In this document: in pieces, positions 7,808 to 17,061 of the stretch | Layout of the letters: each line of letters opens with the position of its first letter | Numbering within the stretch: the first letter of the stretch is position 1 | Origin: Caulochytrium protostelioides | Lineage: Eukaryota > Chytridiomycota > Caulochytriomycetes > Caulochytriales > Caulochytriaceae | Assembly: GCA_003615045.1 (NCBI GenBank) | Contig: ML014343.1 | Span: forward strand, 1 to 24,691 | Reading direction: 5' to 3' | DNA: 24,691 bases | The notes under the pieces: model-generated | The model's database searches: none | Told to the model about the DNA's origin: nothing | Seen by the model: only the letters and a program-made list of their open reading frames with translations | Made by a program: the position numbers and the translations under genes

Positions 7808-10399
7808 TTACTTCTTGGGCACGGCCGGCGCATTGGCGATTTCGTAGAGGGTCGCGATCACGTCGACGTACTTGGCCTTCGCCTGCGGCCGGCGGATCTT
7901 GAGCGTCGGGGTGAGGATATCGGCGCCGATCGCGGTCGTGCCGTCCTCGCGGGTGGCCGGCTTGCCTTCGCCGACGACCCACTCGTCCGGGTCGAGGTAC
8001 AGGGCGCGCGGTACCTCGAAGCCCTTCGAGCCGTGGGTCTTCATGAACGGCACGACTTCGGTGGCCAGGAAGGCCTGGGCGATCGCGCGGTCGGCGCACA
8101 GGGCGCGGAAGAGCGCGGTGCGCGTGGCGGCGGCGTCATCCTGAGCCGGGGCCTGGGCCTGGGCCTGGGCGACGGCCTCGGCATGGTGGGCCTTGGCCCA
8201 CTTGAGGAAGACGTCGATGTCCGGGACGGCGACGCCGACGACGCAGCTCTGAAGGCCGTCACCGTAGATAAAGCACTGGCTGACGGCCGGGTGGCGGGCA
8301 AGCACGGTCTCGCACTTCTCCGGCGCGACATACTCGCCCTGCGCCAGCTTGAACATGTTCTTGGCGCGGTCAATGATCACGAGGTGACCCGCGGCGTCCC
8401 ACATGCCGACATCGCCGGTCTTGAGCCAGGGCCGGCCACGGCCGTCTGGGCTCGGCACGAGGGCCGCCGCGGTCAACTCGGGCTGCCGGTAATAGTGGGA
8501 AAAGACCGAGGGCCCGCGCGTGTAGATCTCGCCGCGCGGGAAGGGCTGGTCGGCGCTCGTGTAGTTGAGCTCGGGCAGGTCCACCAGCTTGCACTCCGAG
8601 TTGGGCACGGGAACGCCGAGGTGGCCGGTCCAGGTGTTGTGGCTCGAGGTCAGGGTCAGCCCGGCAGCGCTCTCGGTCTGGCCGTAGCCCTCGAGCAAGG
8701 GGCACGCGAACGCGGCGCGGAAAAAGTCGCCGACATCCTGGCCGAGCGGCGCGGCGCCGGCGAGAAGCAGCCGCACGCGGCCGCCCAAGCGCTGGCGAAC
8801 GGGGGCAAACACGACCGGATCATAGATGCGGTGCGTCGTGGACGGATGCGTCGGGTGGTGCAGGGCAGCCGTCTTGGCGGCCAGCGCTTTCTTGAAGAGC
8901 CACGCCTTGATGCCGCCCTTCGCCTCCACCGCTTGCAGCACCTTGTCGTAGATGCGATTGTAGAGGCGGGGCACGCTCGCAAAGATGGTCGGGCGGAGCT
9001 CGGCAAGGTCGTCGACGAGCTTGAGCGTGTCGCCCTGGAAGAACCCGATGCGGGCGCCGACGTGGTACAGGCAGGTGTGGAGCGCACGCTCGAACACGTG
9101 CGCAAGCGGCAAGTACGACAGGTAGACGTCCTGCTGGTTGTAGTCGACGCAGTGGCCCTGCGCCACAAGGAAGCGCGTCGCGTGCATGAAGCCCACCATG
9201 TTTGTGTGCGTCAGCACCGCGCCCTTCGGCGTCCCAGTCGTGCCGGAGGTGTAGCAAATCGTGGCCACACTCGACGGCACGGGCAGCCGCTGCGCGGGCT
9301 GCTTCTCGGGCGCCGCATACGCGGTCACGGCGTCTTCCCAGAACAGGACCTCATACGTCGTCGTCGACGTCGACTTGGATGCGGGCGTCTCGCTCGCATC
9401 GGCGTTCTCCGCCGTCTCGCCTGCGGTCTGCGAAGCGGCAGCAGCCGCTTCGTCCTGAAGGGCCTTGCGCACGACTTCCAGCGACTGCAGCACCTCGTCT
9501 TCGGTGCGCTTGACGGCCGGGTCGTCATTGTTGGCGGTCTCGCGGACCAGGATCAGCGTCGTGATCTGGCGCGCGACGGCGCGCTCCAGCTCGGTCTTGG
9601 GCGTCTTGCCGACCTGGCCCCAGAGCGCGAGCGCCTTCTTGGGGGTTGTCACGATGGCCGCCATGCGCGTCTCGCGGATAATGTGCGCGATCCCCTCGAC
9701 GCCGAGCGTGTCGTGCAGCGGCACGAGCGTCAGGTCGTAGGCAAAGCACGCGAGCTCCGTGATGGACCACGCCGGCTGGTTCAGCATCCACAGCCCGACG
9801 GGCGTGCCGACGGGCACCAGCGTCGCGTCGTTGGCGACCGCGGGGGCGGGATCCGACGGCGGCGGCGTGGCCACGTCGGCGGCATGCGCCGCGCGCGCGC
9901 CCGCCAGCAGACCCGGGTGCGTCGCGATGAGGGCGCCGAGCGCGCGTGCCTCACGCTCGACCTCCGCATACGTCTGCCACACGTACGCGCCGGGCTGGCC
10001 GCCCACGATCGGGCGGCGGCCGAGGCACGGCAGATCCGCCGAGGCGGCGCGGCCCACCCGGAAGTTCTCCCACGCGGTGGTCACGCCGTGCCCCGTCGTG
10101 CTGAGCAGCGCGTCGTAGTCCGACTCGTCGGCCTGCTCCGCAATGCGCTGAACCGTCTCGGGCCGGGGGATCCCATGCGGCGCGATCGCGGCGGCGCACG
10201 CGACGGCCGTGGTCGTGGCGGCGGCGGCCTCACCGCCGGCGGCGGCGGCGGCGGCGTGGGCCTCGGCGGGCGGCGCCGGGACGGGGTAGTAAGCCGCCCG
10301 ACGCGGCTTGCCTTCGCCGGGGAAAGCTGGCGCGCTCGTCACCTCGACGGCGGCCATCGCCCGCTGCATCGGCGTGGGCGTAGCTGTCGACCCGGGCAT
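7808..10399 (-). CDS. Long-chain fatty acyl-CoA synthetase (AMP-binding enzyme)
   Basis: The 863-residue product belongs to the adenylate-forming family and should activate long-chain fatty acids to acyl-CoA using ATP, for lipid synthesis or beta-oxidation. Visible signatures are the P-loop YTSGTTGTPKG (residues 383-393), YLSYLPLAHVFER (426-438), the GYGQTE motif (571-576), the TGDVGMWD hinge region (661-668), DRAKNMFKLAQGE (677-689) and the C-terminal catalytic lysine in TPTLKIRR (K834). It is longer than the usual 650-700 residues because of an Ala-rich N-terminal extension (about 1-75), a loop at 168-192 and a Ser/Thr/Ala-rich insert at about 316-348. The start is the first ATG after an in-frame TGA 39 bases upstream. 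There is no SKL-type peroxisomal signal at the C-terminus (it ends APAVPKK), so location is open. It is divergent from the PEX11-like gene. Confidence 0.95.
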   Translation of the reverse strand: MPGSTATPTPMQRAMAAVEVTSAPAFPGEGKPRRAAYYPVPAPPAEAHAAAAAAGGEAAAATTTAVACAAAIAPHGIPRPETVQRIAEQADESDYDALLSTTGHGVTTAWENFRVGRAASADLPCLGRRPIVGGQPGAYVWQTYAEVEREARALGALIATHPGLLAGARAAHAADVATPPPSDPAPAVANDATLVPVGTPVGLWMLNQPAWSITELACFAYDLTLVPLHDTLGVEGIAHIIRETRMAAIVTTPKKALALWGQVGKTPKTELERAVARQITTLILVRETANNDDPAVKRTEDEVLQSLEVVRKALQDEAAAAASQTAGETAENADASETPASKSTSTTTYEVLFWEDAVTAYAAPEKQPAQRLPVPSSVATICYTSGTTGTPKGAVLTHTNMVGFMHATRFLVAQGHCVDYNQQDVYLSYLPLAHVFERALHTCLYHVGARIGFFQGDTLKLVDDLAELRPTIFASVPRLYNRIYDKVLQAVEAKGGIKAWLFKKALAAKTAALHHPTHPSTTHRIYDPVVFAPVRQRLGGRVRLLLAGAAPLGQDVGDFFRAAFACPLLEGYGQTESAAGLTLTSSHNTWTGHLGVPVPNSECKLVDLPELNYTSADQPFPRGEIYTRGPSVFSHYYRQPELTAAALVPSPDGRGRPWLKTGDVGMWDAAGHLVIIDRAKNMFKLAQGEYVAPEKCETVLARHPAVSQCFIYGDGLQSCVVGVAVPDIDVFLKWAKAHHAEAVAQAQAQAPAQDDAAATRTALFRALCADRAIAQAFLATEVVPFMKTHGSKGFEVPRALYLDPDEWVVGEGKPATREDGTTAIGADILTPTLKIRRPQAKAKYVDVIATLYEIANAPAVPKK

Positions 10400-10455
10400 A
10401 CTGATGATGGCGGTGGACGGCGGTGGATGACGGGACTGGCGTCAGTGTAGGGAAG

Positions 10456-10460
10456 CCAAT
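10456..10460 (-). promoter_or_regulatory. CCAAT-type element upstream of acyl-CoA synthetase
   Basis: The plus strand reads CCAATCA, the preferred NF-Y/HAP complex site, about 57 bases upstream of the synthetase ATG on the minus strand. NF-Y acts in either orientation. With only seven bases matching, chance occurrence is likely, and the site may lie within the leader rather than the promoter. Confidence 0.25.
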
Positions 10461-10794
10461 CACAGAATCAAAAGGATCGATGGAGGGGCAAGGAAGACCA
10501 GGAAAGGGGGGGGGAGTCAAGGAGAAGGGAGGGGTCACATGGGAGGGGGTCACCCGTGAAGATGGCGAATGACCACGGCGATATCGAGCGCAGGGGCTAT
10601 CGAACGCGTCTGATAAGTCCGGAAGTCGCTGCCGAGACCCAGGAGAGCGCGATGCCACGAGCGACGGGCGGCCGCATGCGCAGATGAGGGGCTGCGTGCC
10701 ATCTGCGTGCCACGTTGCCATCGCCGTCTGTCGGCTGACCCGAGCGCGATGCGTGAACCGTCGTGTTCTGCCGCCTGGCGCGGCGTCTGGTGTG

Positions 10795-10840
10795 GTCTGG
10801 CCTAGCCTGGCCTGGCCTAGCCTGGTCTGGCCTGCCTGCC
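10795..10840. repeat. CCTGGCCTAG-type tandem repeat
   Basis: About four and a half imperfect copies of a decamer built from CCTGG and CCTAG lie in tandem. It is a short minisatellite in the divergent spacer, with no coding meaning seen. Confidence 0.75.
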
Positions 10841-11050
10841 GTGGCGTCGAACGCGTCCCCAGAGGGACGCGAGACCACGCGAGAGGGGGTTGCGCTGGAT
10901 CATGGCTCGCGTGCCGCGGCACGCGGGCGTCGGAGCGCGATGGCCTGAACGGCCGTGCCGCCGTGGGCCCGCGTGGGACGGCTGCGCTCGCCGGCCGCGC
11001 GGCGGGCGCCACGGGGGTGGTCCCGACCGCCGACGGCGGCGGCGCCACCG

Positions 11051-11130
11051 GCGCTGGACGGCGCGCGCCAGGCGCCGCGGAGCCGCGCGCCGTCCAGCGC
11101 CGTCCAGCGCCGTCCAGCGCCGTCCAGCGC
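11051..11130. repeat. Perfect 16-bp inverted repeat followed by decamer repeats
   Basis: The arm at 11051-11066 (GCGCTGGACGGCGCGC) is the exact reverse complement of 11085-11100, with an 18-base loop. The right arm's last decamer, CGTCCAGCGC, is then repeated three more times in tandem to 11130, giving four copies from 11091. The left arm could therefore pair with any of several repeat copies. Its role is unknown. Confidence 0.9.
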
Positions 11131-11260
11131 CGCGGGATGTCACGCGCGCAGCGCAGCGCAGCACCCTGCGCGTCCGGTCCGGCGACGCCGTATGACGCGC
11201 CGCAGGCCGCCGCCCGTCGCGCGGCCGGACGCGCGGCATCCCTCGCCGCGCCTCTCCTCT

Positions 11261-11290
11261 CATCGCATCGCATCGCATCGCATCGCATCA
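11261..11290. repeat. (CATCG) pentanucleotide tract
   Basis: Five perfect CATCG units plus one imperfect unit in tandem. Similar pentamer tracts occur at 14406-14440 (CGTCG) and near 24068-24109 (GCATCGCTTCG). Confidence 0.9.
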
Positions 11291-12698
11291 CGATCCCCGC
11301 CTTCGGACCTGATCGGAAGGCCACGCGGGGCCCCGACGCGGGGCTTCGGCGCCGCCCTCTTGCTGCGCCGCCCTCCCGCGGCTCAGCCGCCGACCCCGGC
11401 GACCGCCGCGCTTTCATGCGTCACGCACGCGCGACGGTCCGACGGACGGCCGCGCCGCGCTTTCAGCGGCGTCCTGGGTCCGCGGCCAGCCTCGGCCTCG
11501 GCCACCGGGACCGGGACCGGGACGCCAGCGGAGCGACCACCCCCGATGCGAGAGCACCGGCTTCGACCGGCGGCGTGGGACGCTCCAGCAAGCGACGAGA
11601 AGTGCCGGACCGTCGCCGGACCGCGCTCTCGGCAGGGGTGAGCGAGGGGAGCACAGCACCCGGCCGAGGCGGATGATCCACCCCGCTCTCCCGGTCAGCC
11701 CCGCCCGTCGCATCCGTCAGGCACAAGGCGCATACCCCCGGGTCGGTCGAGGAGCCCGTTCAAGGAGCGCGCGGCGCCCAGGACGACTCCGCGACCGTCG
11801 CCTCCCTCGTCGCAGTGAAGACCCTCGAGGCGCCGTCGCCGAGGGCCGGCCACCCGCCACCAGGCCGCCGGCGTCGGCCTTCGGGACGGCATGCGGTCCA
11901 GCAAGGATCGATGTCTATCTGAGAGGAACGCCGATCTCCAACTCATGACGCTGTGCATCCCGGGACCAGGAATGGACAAGACATAAATCGTGGTCCGACG
12001 GGATATCTCTGACATGTGACATCCCAAGCGGGCTGCTACCCATGTCGGCGGTGTTATGGCATTGGACGGCTCTCTCGCGAGCGACCCTGCGGAACCAGCG
12101 CCATGGTGTCGCCTCGCTGGGGCACCGGTGGGCGCTCGCCGTGATTCATAGGCCCCCATCGCCCAGGGCCCCCATGGCTCAGTGCCGCGCGGTCGTGCCG
12201 CCGCCGCTCGCGGATCCGCGCCCTCCCCATTCGTCGCAGCGGAACCCACATGGCCGCTGCGCTCTGGGGAAGATGGCGGTCACCACGCGCGGTCACCACG
12301 GGCGATCCAGCAGGGGCCGCGGGCTACGGCAGGCGAGGACGAGGACCAGATGCGGTATGATCGTGTGCTGCAAGGCGCCCGTCGCGTCCGGGCGATGCCG
12401 GGGAGCCGCGCGCTGATGGGCCGTGCAGGTCAGCGTCGACCACCGCGAGCGTCGCGTCGGGGAGGGTCTCCATCACGGATCGGCACGCGCGCTTCACCCT
12501 CGAGCCTGCGGATGACGGACGTCTCGTTCTGTTTTCACGCGATTGGACCGCCTCCTCGGCACCGCTGTCCCAGGATCCCCGCCCGCTACTCCCGTCATTG
12601 CCCCAGGGCCGTCTGGCAGTCGTCACGCCGCGTTGTCGATTGAATCGTCTCCACCCCCGCCCTCCCCCAACGCCGGCCTGCTTGGCCCTGCTCCGCCA

Positions 12699-13926
12699 AT
12701 GGCTGCGTCGGTGACCACGAAGCCGGCCGCAGGGTCGGTGCTGGCCAAGCTGGAGACGCGCCTGCAAGCGCGCGCCCAGCAGGCCCAGACGACGCCGGCC
12801 TTCCAATCGCTGCTCAAGACGATTCGGTTTACGAGTAGTCTTCGCGGAACGGATAAGGTGTTCATGGTAAGGGATCGATGCGTGACCGACCGAGGTCTGA
12901 CCGACGTCACGGGTCGGCCGGCGATCCCACCGGTGTGTGGGGCTCAGCCTCGGGAACGGTTCGGCAACGGCGATCGCCTCGCGTGGATTCGTTAGAACAG
13001 ATCACTCATCATTCACCTGGTTTCTTGCTCTCGATGGTCGTCCGGGCTGATCCTGGGTCCATGCACGTCGATCGGGCGGGGCCATGGCATGCGGGGTACC
13101 ATGGCTTCTCGTCACGTCTGGCACACAGCTCATTCAATATGTGGCCAAGATCCTGATTTGGTTTTGCCGACGGACCGCCGTCACCTCCGGGCTGGCCGTC
13201 CGGATTGCGGCGCTTGCAGCGCCCATTGCGGACACCCGAATCCTGCTCCGGTATGCGGGCCTGTTGCCCCTGGCCTCGTGGGCCGTCGAGGTTGAAGCCG
13301 ACGCGCTCAAGGCGAAGCAGACGTCGCTGCCCCCCGCCGCCTCGGAGCTGAGCCCCGCCGAGCACCGGCGCCGCCAGTTCCGCCGGCTCTGGCTCAACCG
13401 GCTGCAGATCCTCGCCAACACGCTCTACTATCCCTTGGAGCACCTCTACTGGCTCGGCGCGCACGCCGTCCTGCCGATCGGGACGCCGCGTCTGAACGCG
13501 ATAGGGATGTGGAGCTGCCGCTTCTGGGCGGCGTACGTGGTGCTGTACTTTGCCGATCTAGCCGAGCAAGCGCGCATCCTGCGCCAGCGGCAACGGGCGC
13601 TGAAGGCCTTCACGCGCGGCGCAGCCTCGGCGCCCGCGGCCACGCTGGCGGGCCCCGGCGGCGTCGAGCCTCACGCCGACGCGGCGGCCGACGCCAGCGA
13701 GACGGTCGTCACGGCCGAGACCCGCCTGGCGCTGCAGCAGGCGGCTCGCATGGATCTTGAGCGCGACCACGCCACATGGATGACCCAGCTCGTGGTCAAC
13801 GCGGCCTATTTCCCGCTGACGCTGCACTGGAGCCATCCGGTCGGGCTGCTGTCGGACCTGGCGGTGGGCGTGTGCGGCACGGTCGCGGCGGTCGCGCAGC
13901 TGGCCACGGCCTGGGACGCGACGTAG
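12699..13926 (+). CDS. PEX11-like peroxisome proliferation protein (two exons)
   Basis: Exon 1 is 12699-12866 and exon 2 is 13129-13926. Joined in phase 0 across a GTAAGG..ACACAG intron, they give 321 residues. The junction rebuilds the family's conserved N-terminal stretch (RGTDKVFM-LIQYVAKIL, compare RDKxxRLxQY). PEX11 proteins sit in the peroxisomal membrane, tubulate it through an N-terminal amphipathic helix and help elongation before fission. Further support comes from LYYPLEHLYWLG (155-166), an aromatic WSCRFWAAYVVLYF segment (184-197), and a C-terminal hydrophobic segment (about 292-318, VGLLSDLAVGVCGTVAAV) that fits the family's last membrane span. The loop at 217-255 is Ala-rich and low-complexity. 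The start is the in-frame ATG at 12699; the frame is open further upstream without another ATG that I noticed. It faces away from the acyl-CoA synthetase gene. Confidence 0.87.
12867..13128 (+). other. Intron of the PEX11-like gene
   Basis: 262 bases, starting GTAAGG and ending GGCACACAG. Removing it joins two frames that match the PEX11 N-terminus on both sides. The exon 2 frame remains open for 15 codons leftward into the intron, to an ATG at 13084, so retention or an alternative start could give a shorter product. Confidence 0.85.
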
Positions 13927-14903
13927 TCACGAGCCACTCGGACCGCCGCGGCCGAGGCGCATGCCGCAGGCCTGTTCGGAGTTCCCGGCCCCAGCGGCCA
14001 TCGCCCTCCGCTGGCTCTGCCGTGCTGGGCGATGCTGCGCGATGCTGCGCGACGGCCCGGCCACCCGCCCGGAGGCGAGGACCGAGCAACGACGGGCCTG
14101 TGGGACTGGGGCTTGCCGGGGCGGCGTCACGTAGTTGAGATATAGAACGGGTTCAGGATGGCCGCGTCCGCCGCGGGTGCGGAGGGAGGTCCGGCGGGCT
14201 GGACCGCCCACGTCCGGCTCGGCCGCGCGCTGAGACGCCGAGGAGGCGTCGCCCAGCGCCGCGATCGCTCGGGTCGCCGCCGCCGAGGTCTGCCCATCGC
14301 GGCGGCGGCGGCGGCGCAAATCATGGGGCCCGACGCGGTCCGCCCGACGCGGTCGGTCGGCCGGTCGGCGGGTCGGCTTCGGTCCCGTCACCGCCTCTCC
14401 GGCGCCGTCGCGTCGCGTCGCGTCGCGTCGCGTCGCGTCGCGCCGCGTCCCATTCCCCGTAGCGTGCCTCGCTCTGTCTGCCTCGATCGGCGTTCCGTGG
14501 CGGTGGCCCCACGCCGCACGAGCCTGGTTGCTCCGCTCGCGTGGTGGAGAGCGCGATGCGGCCATGTGGCGGATCGCGATCGGGCGCCGCCGTCGCACGT
14601 GACATCCATGCTTGATGCCGCTGCCGGTCTCGGCAGTGCCTGATCCTGGCTGCTCGTGACCACCTGCCTTTCGGGCGATCGCGGGGCTTCGACCCGTCGA
14701 TCTTGGCGCGATCCCCGCTCCACCTGGCCCTGCGGCCGCACCGAACCAGGCACGGTCGTCCTCCGGTCTCGCCGGCGACCGTCGGCTGTGCTGGACGCCG
14801 CGGGGTCGGGCTCGACAGCGCGAGCTGACCGTGGCTGGGTCGCGTTCCTGGGCCTGCGGCGGCCTCCCCGAGGCCGCCCGAGGCGGGTCTCGCGCCTTCC
14901 ACG
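13927..14903. other. Spacer between PEX11-like and F-box/LRR genes
   Basis: No gene is supported. The minus-strand frames of 406 and 566 codons crossing this region are antisense to the F-box gene or low-complexity. An imperfect GCGATGCTGC duplication lies near 14029-14050. No canonical AATAAA signal was seen for the PEX11-like gene. Confidence 0.45.
14406..14440. repeat. (CGTCG)7 pentanucleotide tract
   Basis: Seven perfect CGTCG units, about 460 bp upstream of the F-box/LRR start codon. It is the same length class as the CATCG tract at 11261. Confidence 0.95.
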
Positions 14904-16760
14904 ATGGCCCGAGGGCGCACGCAGGGGCCACCCGGCCTGGCCGACCTGCCCCGCGAAGTCCAGCTCGCCATCTTCGGCCAGCTGCCGCTGGCCGACCGGC
15001 TGACCGCATCGCAGGTCTGCGGCACGTGGCGACAGACGGCCCGCACGCCCAGTCTGTGGCGTGTCCTCGCGCGGCGCGCCGGCACGGGTCCTGCGCTGCC
15101 GCTGGCCCGGATGCGGCAGCTCGCTCAGGTCGCGGGCGCCGCCGCACGGACCCTCGATCTCAGCGGCCTCGCGCGGCTGGACGGCCCGGCCCTGACCGCG
15201 ATGCTCGCCGCCTGCCCCCGTCTGCAGGGCCTCGTGCTTCGCGGCTGCCACGACCTCGACGGCCAGGACCTGATCCGGATGCTGGGTGACGCGGCCTCCA
15301 GCCTGCAGCGGCTGGACCTCGCGGGGCTCGCGTGGTGTGACGACACCGTCCTGATCGCCATGGCGCAGCGCCTCCCGGGCCTCCGGGCCCTTGACCTCTC
15401 GTGCTGCCCGGCCTGGACCGTCGGCGCGGATGGCTTGGACGTGCTGCTCACGCATGCCGCTGAACTGGCCGCGTTTCGCATGCAGGGCGGCGCGGTGCTG
15501 CGGGACAGCCACTTCCAGCGGCTCGGCGCGCTGCCGCAGCTGGTGAGGCTCGACCTGGCGTATACGGACAGCGTGGACGACGCGATGCTGCGGGTGCTGG
15601 GCGATGCGTGGCGCCGCCGCGCACCGCCGTGCTCGCGGCTGCGCAAGCTCGTGCTGAGCGGGACCCGGGTCACGGACGCGGCGATCCGCCACGTCGCCGA
15701 CGCCGGCATGCTCGCGGCGCTCGAGATCCTGGAGCTGGCGGGTCTGGCCGCCCTGCGCGACGCCAGCGCGGTGTGCATCGCCCAGCACGCCCGCCGCCTC
15801 ACCCACTGCGACCTCGCGGACGCCGTCGGGCTGACGGACGTCGGGGCGCGGGCCCTCGCGAGCGCGCCGTGGGCCCAGGCGCGGCTGCAGCGGCTCACGC
15901 TCTCGGGCTGCCGGCAGCTCACTAATGCGGGCGTCCTGCCGCTCGTGGCGCAGTGCCGCGCGCTGGTCTGGCTCGACGTGGACGGGTGCCCGCGGCTGAC
16001 CGACGCGCTCGTGCCGGCCGTGCAGGCGCACCAGGCTTCGCATCCGTCCTCGGCCCTCGTCCGCATCGATGTCTCGGACTGCCGGCACCTCGCCCCGGGG
16101 GTCATGGAGTCCCCGGGCCTTTCCTCAGGGCCCGGCGGCGCCGACGCCGATGCCGACGCCGATGCCGACGCCGACGCCGATGCCGACACCGACGCCGACT
16201 TGGAGGGGGGCGACCCCAGCGACAGGGATATCGGCAGTGATGAGGACGACGACGAGACGGCCCGGCTGATCTACTGCTTGGAGGATGGTGTGCTCGCCAC
16301 GCAGGCCACAGGCGGGTATCGGACGCCCCCGCCCTTCTGGGAGCTGACGGCCGCTGCTGTGCTCGGGCCTACCCTGGCCCCGCTCGTCGGCGCGCCGGTG
16401 GCAGCCTTCGGTGACCCTGGACAGCCGGAACGCTACGGGCGGCGCGCGTCGTCTTTGCCCGGCACACCCCACGAGGGCGATCGCCACGTCGACGGGGTGG
16501 CGGCCGTCGCGCGACGTCAAGCGCTGCCCGCGAGACGACGCGCGGCGGAGCCGTTCTGGACCGTTCAATCGCGCTGGCGACCCCGACCGCGGCCAGGGGC
16601 CTTATCGCGGGCGTCGCCCGGGCCTGCGGTCCCGCGGCAGCGGATCCCCGGGCGTCGGATGCATCCACCGCCTCAGGCTCCACCGATACGGCGAGCCCAG
16701 GGTCGTTGCGGCGGCGCGCCGACGCCGGCGCCTGCCCGCCACACGGCTGCTTCGCTGTGA
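14904..16760 (+). CDS. F-box protein with leucine-rich repeats
   Basis: The 618-residue product starts with an F-box at about residues 12-54 (LADLPREVQLAIFGQL, then VCGTWRQTA and SLWRVL), which should bind SKP1 in an SCF ubiquitin ligase. Residues about 80-400 are LRR repeats of the cysteine-containing type, with typical units such as LQGLVLRGCHDLDGQDL, LQRLTLSGCRQLTNAG and VWLDVDGCPRLTDA. In Grr1, AMN1 and FBXL relatives these repeats recruit the substrate. An Asp-Ala dipeptide run follows at 413-432, then an acidic stretch (444-451) and a basic, Pro/Arg-rich tail. The start ATG fits the distance to the F-box. The last 90 residues look like low-complexity GC-driven sequence, so a C-terminal intron cannot be excluded. 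The substrate is unknown. Confidence 0.9.
   Translation: MARGRTQGPPGLADLPREVQLAIFGQLPLADRLTASQVCGTWRQTARTPSLWRVLARRAGTGPALPLARMRQLAQVAGAAARTLDLSGLARLDGPALTAMLAACPRLQGLVLRGCHDLDGQDLIRMLGDAASSLQRLDLAGLAWCDDTVLIAMAQRLPGLRALDLSCCPAWTVGADGLDVLLTHAAELAAFRMQGGAVLRDSHFQRLGALPQLVRLDLAYTDSVDDAMLRVLGDAWRRRAPPCSRLRKLVLSGTRVTDAAIRHVADAGMLAALEILELAGLAALRDASAVCIAQHARRLTHCDLADAVGLTDVGARALASAPWAQARLQRLTLSGCRQLTNAGVLPLVAQCRALVWLDVDGCPRLTDALVPAVQAHQASHPSSALVRIDVSDCRHLAPGVMESPGLSSGPGGADADADADADADADADTDADLEGGDPSDRDIGSDEDDDETARLIYCLEDGVLATQATGGYRTPPPFWELTAAAVLGPTLAPLVGAPVAAFGDPGQPERYGRRASSLPGTPHEGDRHVDGVAAVARRQALPARRRAAEPFWTVQSRWRPRPRPGALSRASPGPAVPRQRIPGRRMHPPPQAPPIRRAQGRCGGAPTPAPARHTAASL
16141..16200 (+). repeat. 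GCCGAC/GCCGAT hexamer tract coding for Asp-Ala repeats
   Basis: About ten tandem hexamers encode alternating Asp and Ala within the F-box/LRR protein just after the LRR domain. It is an in-frame simple repeat whose length may vary between strains. Confidence 0.85.
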
Positions 16761-17005
16761 ATCCTGCCGCGCGGCTTCGCGCACGTGAAAACGCGACCGT
16801 CTGATGCGGCGTCGGCGGCCCTGTTCCTCCCATTCACGCTTCTCCTTGTATCATGAATCCTCTCGCTGGTACGATGTCTGTCCGTGTCCGCTGGTGGGTA
16901 CGTGCGGGTGGCATCGATGCCGCTGGCCTGCTTCTTGGCGACGGTCGTGCCGATCACGCGGCTCGGGGCGATTCCCGGGCGGCCAGGGCAGCCTTTCCCG
17001 CATTG

Positions 17006-17061
<56 letters not shown>

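Larger units (their letters stand above)
10461..12698. other. Repeat-rich divergent spacer between acyl-CoA synthetase and PEX11
   Basis: No gene is supported over about 2.2 kb. Open frames of up to 395 codons on the minus strand (10230-11417) and 330 codons on the plus strand (10684-11676) are Arg/Ala/Pro-rich, mutually overlapping and devoid of recognisable motifs. The region contains several simple repeats listed separately. It must hold the promoters of both flanking divergent genes. Confidence 0.5.

Noticed and set aside
7616-10450. 944-codon plus-strand frame
   Set aside because: It is antisense to the acyl-CoA synthetase, whose motifs are unmistakable. The translation is Arg/Gly/His-rich with no domain, typical of a shadow frame in GC-rich coding DNA.
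10230-11676. 395-codon minus and 330-codon plus frames in the divergent spacer
   Set aside because: They overlap each other, consist of Arg/Ala/Pro-rich sequence read out of simple repeats, and have no domain.
12543-12698. N-terminal extension of PEX11 exon 1 upstream of 12699
   Set aside because: The frame is open, but the leftmost candidate start at 12543 is a TTG, and no in-frame ATG or family similarity was seen before 12699.
14388-16088. 566-codon and other minus-strand frames across the F-box/LRR gene
   Set aside because: They are antisense shadows of the LRR repeats; the plus-strand product has a clear F-box and LRR pattern.
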